NCBI GenBank assembly: GCA_024305405.1
Contig: JAKNDB010000089.1
Location: 180,351 to 244,350, forward strand
Length of the DNA stretch: 64,000 nucleotides
Source of the DNA: Dirofilaria immitis
Taxonomy: Eukaryota > Nematoda > Chromadorea > Rhabditida > Onchocercidae
Direction: 5' to 3'
Position 1 is the first letter of the stretch. The number at the start of each line of letters is the position of its first letter. The position numbers and the translations under genes were made by a program. The notes under the pieces are model-generated. The model did not search any database. It saw nothing but the letters and a program-made list of their open reading frames with translations, and had not been told where the DNA came from. Positions 12,449 through 27,400 of the stretch are shown here, piece after piece.

Positions 12449-15400
12449 TCAGCTTTCAGATGCATTACATTTCTTTTTTACATTATGCATCGAAGTACTG
12501 TTATATGTTGCAATGGTTGCTGATGTTGCAAGTGTAGCATTTTTTGAAATTCGATTTGGTCGTAAAAATTCCACCAATGTGCTTAATTCACGATTAATAT
12601 CTGCTAATTGATATTCCATAGCGGTCATTCGCAATGATAAGCCTTCCTGATAACTATGAACATCATGTACCAGTTCATACGTATTTGATGTAGTCTAAAA
12701 TATCCAGAATTTGACTTGAGCAAAAAAAAAATTTATTATTTTGTATGAATAGATACTGATAATTTTAAATCACACGCTACTGTATTTGCATGTAGACTGA
12801 TAAAAGAATAGATAAATTTTATTAAAATTGATAAAAATAATTAAAGTGTAGCATTTTTTCTGATAAAATTTATTACTTCAAATAGTCCAAATAATCATTT
12901 TGCAAACCTTTGCAACATCACCAAGCGAAACTGAATTTTCAGCTAATTTTCTCTGATCTCGTTTCACTTTTCGTAATCTGAAATTTTTCAACAAAAATTT
13001 TTAATGAATTTTAATAAATATTTTCTAAAATTTATTAAATAAAAATAAATCTGTAAATTTGAAAAAAATAAATAAATAAATAAAATGAATAAAAAAAAAA
13101 AAAGAAAAACTAACGCATAGATAGCAACTAAAAATTTCCTTTGATGCATACGAATTTTTGCTGGTTCAATTTTATCCGTCAAACATCGATGTTTATAAAT
13201 TAGCCATGTTTCACGTAATACATTAGCTGCTGTATGTTTCAACTTAAATAATTTCAAAAATTGATATATGTATATAAAATTATCGAAAGAATGGTTAATA
13301 AAATTGAAAATTAAAAATTATCGATTTTTCATGTCTATTCATTAATTGATAAATGTTGATAATTTTATTTTTAACATTTATAGATAATTCATTAATTGAT
13401 AAATATTGATAATTTTATTTCCAACATTTATAGTAAAATGTTAATAAGAATTAATTACTTGTTAATGGTAAAATGTTAATAAGAATTAATTACTTGTTTG
13501 GTAAGTTGAGTATCCATCATGAAATTATGTACATGTTTCTCGGCACGACTTAATTCAAGCTTTCGAGCTATTACAGCTACAACCATTGATGAGGTACATG
13601 TACCCTCGAATAATTTTTATATATTTTAATCATTGTAAGAAAAAATCTTAAATTGAAACAAATTTTGAAATGGATCTGATTAGAAATTGATAATTAACAA
13701 AAGGCATAATTTTGATTTCAAAAAATAATCAACAAGTTAATAAATTTTTTAAAAATGAATTATTTGTTTATTTATATAAGAAAAAGTAAAACTAAACTTA
13801 CTAAAATACCAGTAATAACGGCCATCGCACGACCACAATATGTGTTTGGTACAATATCACCTGTAACAATTTTAAAACTTTCTACTCATACCATTATCGT
13901 ATGACATTCTTCATTTCATAATAATTACAATCACAATTATAACATTGTTACATTTATAACAGCTGTAGAATATGGTAGTTCCACTAATTGTATATAAAAT
14001 TTTTACTTACCATAACCAACGGAAAGGAAAGTTATTGCAATTAGCCATAAAGAATTAAGATAATCTTGATGCTTTTGTGCATGAATATTAATCGGATCTG
14101 CGACTGGTTGCCTATATATATATATATACATATAATTTGCTTTTTCTTTTTCATTGAATTTTTACAAGTTTTACTTCTCATTTATATTTTGCAAGAAAGA
14201 TTCGAAAGTTTCTTTTAACATAAAATTTTCATCAATAAATTTGTTTCATGAAGAAACTAAGCTATGCTTTAAAATGATATATAATTTGTTGAATTCAAAC
14301 ATGATGTCATTTTTCTTTTCAAATTTTAAAAGAAAATTTTGTCGATCGATAACTGAAAAACTAATTTCAAAAAAGGAAAAATCTCTATAATCAAGCCATT
14401 TTTGAAATAGCATATTAAATAAAATTTAGATTACTCATTTTTTTCTTAGGATTTGTATTTGAAATTTAGCTCATCAAATAATGATTTAAAATTATTGCAT
14501 AAAATATACGCAAACAAAAGTTAGCGTTGTAATTCGAATTATAATATATATATATCATTTATATATCATTTTTAAGTATAGCTTAGTCTCTTCATGATTC
14601 GAATTTTATTCTTTAATTCAGGAGAAAAAATATGACTTAAGTTATAGTTACTTAGAAATAAAAGCATGTGAACCAGTAAAAGATTTATGAAAATTCAGAT
14701 AGATAAAGTGAGATGAATAAAACATTAAATTATATTCGTTTCATTCCTAAAAATTAATGGATGAAAAAACAAACCTTTCACACAACCTTAGAATCCATCC
14801 AGCAATTATCCACAATGAAGCAGTAAATACCATAAGTACAGTGCCTGCAATAAATTGGTCATAGATCGTCACAAAATATGGTAAAAATTGATATATACGG
14901 TAAAAATCGATTATAGTGTACAGTAGAAAAGCTTGAAATTCAAAAGCAAATCAAGTAAGTGAACAGATAAATATTCAATAATAAAGAAATATTCTATAAA
15001 TGTTCACATCAAATGTCTGCAATTTTTAATCACTTTCCTACAAACCGTATTTCATTTCCAAGAAACTGTACTTCATTTCTTACAAAACTACTTCATTTCC
15101 TAGAAACTGTACTCCATTTCTTACAAAACTTCTTCATTTCCTAGAAACTGTACTCCATTTCTTACAAAACTACTTCATTTCCAAGAAACTGTACTCCATT
15201 TCTTACAAAACTATTTCATTTCCTAGAAACTGTACTCCATTTCTTACAAAACTACTTCATTTCCAAGAAACTGTACTCCATTTCTTACAAAACTACTTCA
15301 TTTCCTAGAAACCGTACTTCATTCCCTACAAGCCGTATTCCACTTCCTACAACTTTTCTATTTCTATTTGAATTTTAGTTTAAAAAAGTTCTGATTTAAA

Positions 15401-18400
15401 CAACTTAAAAAAAAAAAAGAACAAAATGATTGAGAGGAATGAATGAATGAATATACCAGGACATAAAGTCATAAGAGTTTTCAAAATAAATCGTGCATTA
15501 AAATTGACTCGATTTAGACCAGCAATACTCCTTGATGATGCATCAGTGAATAATCTGAAAAATAAATGAGAAATGTTCAAAGTTAATTGTTCCTTTTTAA
15601 ATTGATTATCAATTATTTTGATATTTAAATTAAATGCATTGATAAATTGAACTTTTATTTATGTTGAAATCAAAATGATTGAAAATTAAAAATAATAATA
15701 GAAAAAAAGCAATACCGGCTATGTAATAGCATAACACGACATAACCAATATAATCGAAAAAACATTGGGATTGATAAGATGACATCAAGTGGTAGCTCTA
15801 TTGTTTCTATCTGAAATTTTGCTTATTCAAAAGAGTTTACGGTGGAAAATGTCGAGAAATTTGTCAATTTTTTTTAAATTTTTATCACGTTCTCGAAATG
15901 ATATAGAACGAATTAATTTTTTTCATATAAGAAATCGTTGAGTAGTTGGAGCTTTAGTTAAAATCAAAAACATAATATTGCTTAAAATGTAAATTGTAAT
16001 ATGCTTTAAATGACTACTTATGTATGTTTGTTTTCAAAATTAGTTAATGCTTTCACGACGAATTTCTCGAATTACGAATTTCTCGTCTTATTAGATATTT
16101 GTAATTTCGAAAATAAATTTTACGCCTAAAAAAACATTTATGTTAAACATAAAAATCATTTAAATTAATTACATATACATTTAAAATTAATTTATACAGT
16201 ATTATGTACTTACCGTATCATGATTGGATGTTGTCCAATAAAAATTGATATCAATTGGAAGTGGACAAACTGCGCATACCATTACTTCAAGAACAATTTG
16301 TAAAGCACGTTGCCATGTTATAGCAATTCGCCAATCTTCTGCACTGTTTGCATTCATGAATAACTGCAAAATACGGTAAACGTTTCGAAAGTTTCGCAGA
16401 TGTGACAGTATCAAAATGCTCTTAGATGAATCTTCTTAGTACTGTAATAAAATCAAAAACAGAACCCTTTAAATTAATTATCTGAAATAAATGGATAAAT
16501 ATGAATATTTCGTAAGAGAAGTTCAAAATAATGCGCTTTTGTCACACCCAATATTAAATTTTTAGGCCAATATATTGATGCCCTTCTGAGACCAGATAAC
16601 AAATAAATATCTTCTGATTTCTGATAATAAATAAAGATAAATATCTTCTTAGATTAGATATTTATTTGTTCAAATATTCTATACTTTAATTACTATAATA
16701 CGTTCAAAATTATCAATCTAATTCGAGAGAGAAGGTTAAAATGAGGCGCTTTTGTCAGCAACGTTGAAAATTTGAAGCAAATGTATTAATGCACTTCGAA
16801 GATTATAAATATGATATTTATTCTTTCTAATATTCTTCTATCACTTAATACTATACATCGATATTCTTTTGTTTTCACTAGATTACAAAAAATAAATAAA
16901 ACTTACTTGTACTTCATGTACATGAAATTTGATAACAAGTGCTACTAAAATAATTGTACTTAATAATATTAACATTTTCAAAGTCAAATTCATATATGAT
17001 CCCTGAAAATGAAATAAATTTTGAAAAATAATATTAAATTAAATAATAAAATTATAATTTTAATTGATACATTTATTTTTAGAATATTTCAAACTTTCGT
17101 ATCAAACAATTTTTTCTAAAATAAACTTTAAAGTATTATAAAATTAAAATGATAAATATTACTTTATGATAAATTTCAGCAGCATTCATTTCATTATCGA
17201 TAATCATTAGAACTGAAATTTTAATTGAAAATTAATTACTAAGAATATTTGAAAATTAAGTATTTTGAATCTCAAGAAAGAAAAAACGAAAGAAAAGACA
17301 AGTGAAAATTATCATTTCTAAAAATATAAACAAACTTATTCCAATTGCTGCGAAAAATAAAGCATAATCACTGGTAACTCGTCGTACATGAAACAAAAAT
17401 TGACGTCTAATTAATCGGCCACTACTAAAAATAGGGAAAATTTTTTACTGATAATCATTCCTTGTAACAATTATCAAATCATAACAATCGTTATTTTATT
17501 TTCAAAATCAATAATAAAAATTAATGAAAAATAATTTCAACTGATAATTCATTTTGTATATTTAAATTAATATTTTTAATAGTTCAATAATCAATTTATT
17601 AAATTTCACATGTTTTCTTATAAATATCTTAAAACAAAAAAAAAAAATCACCTCGTTTCTTTCTTCCTCATTAATGGACTTTCCGAATCATCATTTACTA
17701 TTCGTTGACCTTCTAAATCTTCGCTTACTACAAGTGATAACGATTTCTTCGAATCTTGTTCTCCTGATAAGATAATTTCAATTATCTATTAGTATTTATT
17801 AATTATTGAGTGATATTCATTTGAGTACTAAGAATATTTGATCAAACTATTGTAATTGTTGAAGAAAACAAATTATGAACTAATATAGATTAATCTGGAA
17901 ATAGAAAATTAATTCTCTAACTTTTATTAAAAAAAAGTTATCAAAGCGTATAAAAATATTGGAAAAGAAAATGGTTAAGCTTTTATTTTTTTTTTTTATC
18001 TTTCTTCTTCGAGAATCAACCATAATCAGTAATGCAATTTTTTGCAATGTTTGAAAAATTTTTTAGCTTAAAGAATTAATAAAAAGTCAACCATCAAAAT
18101 GAATTAGGATTAAAAATCAAGAGCTGTCAAATTGAATGAAAATCAAGAATTGTGAATTTTTCTTTATATATGTAAAAATTTTAAGAAAGTTTAATCAGCA
18201 TTTATTTATAGGTAGCATAAAAATAATGATAGTATTAATTCGTAAATTAAAATCGATAAAAATTTTATTAATTATTAGATCTAAATCCTCTCTCCAATTT
18301 CTTAATTGCAAATAATATCGCAGAATTAATAAAATTTTGTATAAATATTAAATCTTTGATGCCTATTATTTACCTTTATTTCATATCAAAAAATTTTTAA

Positions 18401-21400
18401 AAATTACACTGAAATTTTGATAAATTTTATTTACTGATTACAGTACAAAATGACTTTTTCCGATGATTAATTTTCATCAATTGTTTTTACTAAAGAAATG
18501 ATAAAGTGATAGTCATGAAACTGAATTAGAATCAAAAGTCAAAAATTAGGTATTAATTAAAAATTAGAAGAGTTAAAATATACTCATGTCGAGAATGAAT
18601 TTAAAACAAATTTCACACTATTTTCTTAATTAAAAACTATATCGTATACGCAAATTGAAATAGTTATTCGTTACTCTTATCATTAATTTTGATTATTTAT
18701 AATCAAATGTATTTCGTATTGATAAAATATTTTAATGATACATAAAATTTGCTTCTTGCTCTTGGCTCCTAGTTCGTCACTTTGTAATTCATTTTGAAAA
18801 TGTTATATTTATTCAAAGAATTTTTAGTAAACGCTACTAATATCGTTCAATGTTAATAACTTCCTAATTTTCTTACTTAATTTGTATTCTAAAAAAAAAA
18901 ATTTCCAATAAAATATTGATTTTTCGAGATATTATGGTTTATCGATATCTAAATTGGCATAATTTTTAATTTATAAGAATAAAAAAATATATTCTTTCTC
19001 AAAAATTATTGTCTTTTAGAATGCCAATCAGATATCGATTCATAAATAATATTTTAACAATTTGTTGCTAATTTTTGAAATAATTTGCTTCTAATGATTG
19101 CTAATTTTGGAATTCAAACTTTATTGTTATAATCGTAGCTTCAAATTACTAAACAAACACATTTGCATTAGAATTCACTTAATACTATTATATGCTATAT
19201 TACTGTAATTATTATATTCATCATTGATTCTTATGTTACAGTATGTTACAGTATTTTGAGAATAAAGGAAATGGAATGATATATGAAAGTTTGATAGAAA
19301 AAATGGATCATTTCATCATTATATTTAAAAACTAATCGGAATATGGTTTTTTTTTGTAATAGAAAAACTTTTGAATTAACAAAGGAGAGAGCGAGAGAGA
19401 GAGAAAAAAAGCGCTTGTTATTTGCATAATTTTAATAAACAATAAAATCTATTGATTAATTTTCAACTTTAAATGTTAAACATTTTGTTGGAATGTTCTT
19501 TTGCAAAACAACAGAATCATTATTTTTCAACTTCTATAATAGAATATTAATAGAAGATAGGAAAAATATGAACCAATTAAAAATCCACTTTTATTCCTTA
19601 ATAAACTATAAAATTTTGAATTAGCTATTTATATTTTAAGCATACTTGAGAGAAAATAATGCAATTATACTTTTCTCTATTTTCAAAAAAAAAAAAAAAA
19701 AAGTGTAGGAAAAATCGAAAAACTATACTTATTAACTTTTAATTTTAAACAAAATCAAAAGAACTTTGACGAAAAAAAAAAAAGATTTTCTTTTTAACGT
19801 TTTCCCTAAGACATAATTTCGCTTACAGATATCATTTTTTTATCAATTATTTTTATTAAAATAACAGATGAAAATATCAATAATTTCTTCTATCGTCCCT
19901 TTCAATTCTGTCGATTCGATAAAATTAAACAAAACCAAACCAAAAAAAAAAAGAATGTAATGAGAAAATTTTTTATCCTAAATAAGAAAGAAGACCAAAC
20001 TGAAAATAGATGATCCAAAAAAAAAAAAAATTCGGGAAATGTGCAGTGAAAATGAAGTGAATGTCTTAATTAACTGACGAAAAAAGAAAAATAAAATATA
20101 GGAAATAATTTTTGAGCTATAGATATTTATTCATTGAAAAAAATACATAAATTTTTAATGAAAAATCGAATAATCGAATAATGATGCTATAAATGTATAA
20201 TTATATAATAAATATTTTATATACAAAAATATATATCAAATAAGTAATAAACGTATAATTAATCGAAAATTTAATCAGTTATATTATATAATAATTAAGT
20301 TATCATTAAAAATTTTAATCAAACATAGACATTCATTTAAAAAAAAAATCGAATAATCGAAATGCATATGATATAAATACATAACTGATCGAAAATTTAA
20401 TCATTTATATTATATAGTACTTAAATTGCCATTAAAAATTTTAATTAAATATTCGTATATAATTTATTGAAAAAAAAAGTTAATATTAGAAAATTCAACT
20501 AAAAATAGATTGGTACTTTATAATTATGAAGATTTTGCTATTTTATTGAATGATGAAAATTGTTAAGAAGCAAAAGAAAAAAATTTTCTTTTTTTTGTCA
20601 TTTTCTACAATTTAATGCAACATTCATTTGTTCAAGTTGGAAAACAAGTCTTTTTTTTTTAAAAAAACTATTTTATTTGGAATGAGCTAATTTTAGGAAA
20701 GCTGAAGTCATATTATTTAACAAATAAGAGTTTAAAAATAAATAACTAAAAAAAAACAAAAGTTTTATAGTTTTCCTGTAATGAAAATTTTGCAATGATA
20801 AGATGAGATTTAAAAAAAAAAAAAAAACAAAAAAACAAAACAAAAACATAAAATTGATGCATGAAAAAAATGAATGTTTATTATCAAAAAAAACTGAGCA
20901 TAAGAATATGAAATGAATTTTGTGGATAAAATTTGTTGGCCAAAGAAAAGAGCAAATTTAGGAATAGATGAATTAACCATCACGGTCTAATATCTTCAGA
21001 TGGATTTTTTTTTTTATTACTGATATCCTAGTGGGAATGATATATTGTAATCGATACTATTTAATTTTTATTCTCGTCTACTTTTTCTCGATCGTTTTAT
21101 CTGTCTTCTTAAAATGTTTTTCAATTTTATTCTGATTTATTTATCGTGAAAGTCGAGCAAAGCAACTAATCAAGTTGCTCGAGATTATTGAATCGAATCA
21201 TTTTTCATTTAAAAAGTTTGCTACTTATAATCAAAAATATTTATCATAAAATACAAAAAAAATAAGATATTTGGACAGGAATACTGTAGAATAATTTAGA
21301 AATTAAGATTATCAATACAATGAAAAATGATAAATATTTTATAAATTTTTCGAGAGAAAAAAGTCAGAAGTGTGGCAATTATGTGAAAAAAGTTAGTTAT

Positions 21401-24400
21401 AGGGATAAATTTTACGACATTTCTCAATAGTCGCATGTTTGAATGCTTTTAAAAAAGTTTTAAGAATTTAAATTAAAAATTGGAATTAAAAAAGACAATC
21501 AGACTTTTCATTTATTTGAGTTCGAAATGAAGTTTTCATTTTTGTCACGTTTTGAAACTTATAAAAGAGTATATATAAAAACTTTTTTCGTTAATCTTGA
21601 TAGGCATAATTTTTTTTCTTTTTTCAAATAAATAGATGATAAATCAAATTGATGTGATTTTCTTTTCAAATAAATGTAAATATTCAATGGAATATATTCG
21701 ATATTGAAGAAGTTATAAATTTTTTTTTTTTTAAAAACAATATAGCAAAAAAATAATTTCAATAATTTTAACTGTTCTATCGCCTGCTTTTTTCATCTTT
21801 TTATTTTATATCGTTAAAAAATGTTTGCTAAGAAAAACCGCTCGAAAAACTACGAAAATTATATAATTGAACAATATTAAAAAGCTAATTCCATAGCTCC
21901 ATCAAACTACGAACTCTTCACTTTAACTATTTCTTTATTTTAGTCTAACAAAAAAAAAAGAAAGAAAAATGAAAAAGTTTTGCAACAATCGAGACTTTTA
22001 AAGATTAAAAAAATAATAATAATATTTAAAAAAAAGTTTAGTGTAATTATTTTCAATATTTAGTTTTTTTTCTAATATTTTTCATTAAATGTTAATTAGC
22101 ATTTTTACTTTCTCTTTTATATTATTGTTAATTGTAAAATAAATGACAATAGCATAACTTTTAGATTTAGTGACAAAAAAAAATTTCTATATTAATATCT
22201 AATTTTTGATGCATCAACTAAATGGATTGAATCGATAGGCCGTAAAATTTAAGCGACATATTTGATTGAATAAATATTTATATTAAAATAAAAAATATTT
22301 TTTCAAACTTAATTAAAATATGCAAAAAAAGTAGTGCTGATAAATTAAAATAATTGTATAATTTTTTCCTATTATTTCATAATTTTGATAATAATAGAAA
22401 AGAGAAAAAGTTAAAAAAACCTGGTTGATAGATTAATTGAGAAGAAATGATACTATAAAAATAGGGATCAACAAATAAGACAAAGAAATGCAAACTTTTC
22501 TTTTATTTAATCTTTTAGCAAATCAAAGAATGATCGAGAATTATTGATCAAATTTAAGATTACAGTAACTAGTGCTGTCGTATGGTAGCTTACAGTAACT
22601 CACGTTATCTAGATATTTTTATTTTATTTACATTTTGATGATTTAAATTATAAAATTTGATATCATTGTTTTTTGAAAAATGATTCGGAACTAAATTTTG
22701 CGTGCATATGCATGGTTTAGGGAACTATCACTTCAACAGATGCAGTATCACAATAATAATAATGATTACGAATTAGAAAACATTAAAGCAGAAGTAAGAT
22801 AAAAATATTCTAAAAGTTTAATTCGGCATTTCGAAGTTTTAAATATATATTAACTTTTAAAAATTGAAACATCAAAATATTTTTTTAGGCTGATTAAGAA
22901 ATGCTAAGATTATATGTATATTTATATTTTCAAGATTATTTTTGAACGATACAACAACCTATTCTAATTCATATGTACATGCGTAATGTTACTTAGCTTT
23001 TTCTCCGAGATATTCTAAAATTATATGGAATCATAATACATAGCAAAAAAAAAGAAAAAATTTTAAGTAGTACCTCTGAAAATTTTAAAAGCATTCGTTA
23101 ATCGATTTAGAAAATAAACATATTCTTATGATTCTATCTCCACTTCTATTTTCCAAATGAATCCGATGAAACTATTTTGAAGTTTCGAAATAACTAGCTT
23201 TCAATTTTCAAGAAAAAAATCCCACATGGACCATTTTCGAAAAAGTGCAAAAGTGCAACTTTAATATTCTTCATAATAAGTCTAAATCGGTCTTGCAATT
23301 TTACGAAGATTACTTGAAATGGAATTAACTAATGGATAAAATTAAGGCATAGAAAGAAATGATATTATCATACTATTATTGCTAAAGTATTTAGCACAGT
23401 ATTACTTTTGTGATATTGAAAATAATTGAGCAAAATTTAATATTCTAAAATTAATTTAATAAAAATTGAAATTATCAGCTTTTATTTGAAATTTTAATAT
23501 TTACACTTTTCGAAACTTTCATAATTCTAATATCTTATCAATCTATTTAATATATAAAATGATAATAATATTGTTAATATATATTTGTTAAAAATTAAAA
23601 AATAATATTGATTTGTATAAGCATAAGTAAATTAAACAAACGTACTGAAAGCATATAATTTTATGAATAAATCATTTTTTTTTGAGCATCGTATAATTTG
23701 CCTAATTGATTATAAACAAAAATAACTAAAAAAAAAAAAAAAGGCCTAGCTAGAAAAGAGTTACCAAACTATTTTCCTCTTTATCGATTTTCAAACTAAA
23801 ATTGCTAAGAAAAAAAAACGGACGAAAAAAAACGTTAAAAGCCAATTGACGATTGGCTTTTTTTTGAACAAATTTTATACGAATGTATAAGGCTTATTTT
23901 CATTGTATGCATAAATAATAGCAATTGAAAAATGAATTGTTTTTATAATTTTTGTTTTATTTTGTTTTTTTTGTTTGCCTTCCGTTATTTACCAAAATAA
24001 TCCATTCAAATAGCAAATTAAAGTTTTCAAAAAAAAAAAGTTTGAAATATGTAGCAAACAGAAAGAAAACACAATAACTTATTAAATGAATGTCATAATT
24101 AAATTATGTAATAATATTGATTGAATCATTTAAATTAGCAACTTGAAATGATATATAAAATATATATATATGCTTAATGTTGATTTTTTGATTAAAATAT
24201 GAAAGTACGATAGTTTTAAAAAATGTTTTCTAAAACAATAAATTAAACAGTTTATCAAACTAATAAAATGGATCAAAATAAAAAAAAAGCGAAGAATTTT
24301 AATAAAAATTATTTAAATTAATTTTAGGATCAAAAATAATTATTCATAGTACAATCAAAATAAATATATTTTTATAACTATTATTCTAACAAATTACAAT

Positions 24401-27400
24401 TAGTATTTTGTGATATACGAAATGAAAATTATTAAAAGAATAAAAATAAAAAATCAATCAATATTTTTAAATTATTTTCACCCATTATTTTTTGATAAAA
24501 CGTATTCATTTTATTAGATTTTAAAATTGAATGAAAAAAAGTATATATATATATGAAAGAAAAAATTAATACCTTTAACATTAACTATTGATGTATCGAA
24601 TAGTCGAGTTGTTGTGTCATCTTTTCGATTGATATTTTCGAGAACATATTGTGAGTCAATTTTATGAAATTTTTTGGACTAATAGTACTGGAAAGATATT
24701 GTGATGAAGCACTTCGGCCAGCTTTTCGTGGTGCAATAAGCGGTGATGGATCAGGTAAATTTGTCAATAGCGCTTTAAACGGTGTAATTGCGCCATTGAC
24801 ACGCATTAAATTTACCGAAATCTATAAATTCATTTCAGATTTAATTGATAATTGTAATTTGATAAAATTGATAAAAAATATCATAGGTTGGAATAGTATG
24901 ATTATTCAGATTTAAATGATAATTGTAATTTGATAACAAATATTATAGATGAGCAATTAACATGCATCAAATTTATCGTAATCTATAAATTCAATTTAGA
25001 TTTAACTGATAATTATGATTTGATAAATTTGATAATAAATATCATCGACTAAAAAAGTATGATTATTGAATTATGAAACATTAAAAATAAAATCTTAAAA
25101 TTGCTATTTCATATTTGAAATTGATGAATTTTTTTTTTTGAAAAAGATACATGCAACATAAATGATCGTAATAAATCAAAAAAAGCGATAATAACGCATT
25201 GATTTTGCGGCAGTAAACGAAGAAAAAAAAGATTACAAAAATGAATGATTTCTATTCTGTTTCTTTTTTTGAAATTTTTGTCTCGAATAAATTTATGATT
25301 CTTGAAAAGCAAATTTTGACTTCTTCAACAATCTTCACTATCAAATAATCCGGAATAAACATTGTAGATTAAATTTTTATTTAAAAAAAAATCCTTTGTT
25401 CCAAAATTAATCTCTAATTGAAGTGATAATGATAAAAGAAATTTTTTAATTTAAATTTCAATTTAACAAATATAAAAACCTGTCCAACATCACTTGAATC
25501 TAATGATAGCTGCGGTGATCGTCCACCAGGATTATTACCTTTATTAGGAATATTTGAGCATCCTAAAATTATTCTTTTTCACATCATTTTTTTGATATAA
25601 TCATAATTTCAATTAAGTTTGTTAAAAATATAAGTGTATATTATGCAAAAAAGTAAAAACTTTTGAAAAACTTTTTCCAATTTCTCTTCAATAATTCTCT
25701 TTGTATTAAAAAAAAAAAGAAAAAATTACTAAATGAATCAATTGTAATTATAAAAATAAAAATCAATTTACCTGGAGAATTTGTGGTACCAGTATAACCG
25801 GATGAAAATGGATGACTTCTAGCAACACTGCTAGAAAATGCCGAACGTCGTTTCATTGAAAAACGCTTCTGTATTAAGGATAAAAAAATTTAGGAAATTT
25901 TTGATCAAATTCAAATTTTCTAAAAAATAATAAAATTAATCAATACTTATCTTATATTTATCATCTTATAAAATATTTCGAAATAATGCATTCTCATTCA
26001 AAATTTATTTTTTTCAAATTTCATTTATCATTATTATCATTTGTTTATTATTACTTATTTTATTTGCCTTCTTTTTATTATCATTTATTTATTATTGACA
26101 TATTGCTAATTTTTGCTTATTATTTATTTAATTTAATATCAACTAAAAGATAGCAAATTTTTTTCCTCTTTACTTTCTCTTTGAAATCGTAGCAGATAGT
26201 TAGTTCATTTTGTTTTTCCTTTGAAGTCGACAGAAAAGTTTTCATTTTTGCGACGATCAATATAATAGATTTAGGTTTTCTTTTTTATTTGACAAAAAGA
26301 AAGGTGAAAAAAACATTTTTCACATTTATAACATTTTTTTTTTTACTAATTTTCTTTACCATTTTTGTTTTTTTTAAGTAAGCAAAATTTAAAAATTAAA
26401 ACTTTTTGTTACCGTCTATTTTTGTCTCAAATATGTTTTGTAATGTATAAAATTTCAATGTAAACAAAAAGAAATGAAATACAAAAGGCAAAGAATAAAT
26501 CATTCTCATAGAATATCGATAAAATATTCTCGAGAAATGCTCAAACCTTTTTGATTACTTCTATAATCCTAAAACAAAAATTCTTTTATTGCAGTTAATA
26601 AAAAAATAAAAACTTTGCGAAAATTTAAGTTTTATGGTATTTTCATTGAACTATATATATATATATATGTATGTAAATGCAATTCATTTACATCATTTAT
26701 AATGCCTTAAGCATTATTCTCGAGAAAAAAAGGCATATGGTATAAAATTTTCCGCATTTTATTCGCATACCAAACGAGCATTAATTTTGAAGGAAAGAAA
26801 AAAAGCGTAAAATAAAATGAAATAAAATTATTTTAGGAATAGCGAAAAAATAAAATGACCGAAATTTTATTTAATATCCTTTAAACACTATATAATATAT
26901 CATTGTATAGAAATTTGATTTTAATAAAATGCTAAAATGAATAAAAAAAAGAATTTTTTTCGCTTACTTGAATGAATTTGTAGAAAGGAAAAGATTACAG
27001 AAAGTTTGCAAAGTTTCGTTAATTTTTGTTTTTTTGTAAAGAAGAAGTAATTGTTGACTCAATTTACAACCAAGGAATTATTCAAATTTTGTGTAATATA
27101 TTTTTCTCTAAAAAAAAAGAAAAAAAGAAATTATAAATAGCCTAATCAATTTGTAAATTTTTTTTGCAAGAAGTTTAAGTTAAGATATTATTTGAAAAAT
27201 TATTCATAAAAAAAAATCATGAAGTGTTAACCAAAATTACTGAAATTATCAATGATACATATGATGATAAAGAATTATCACTGCGAATACGACTGATTTA
27301 AGTAATTTCATAAAAATCATTTCAAATTTTGTCCAAAGTTCGTGAATTTAAATTTTAAGAATTGAAAAAAAAAAAGAAATTGCAGCATTCAGCAAAATCG

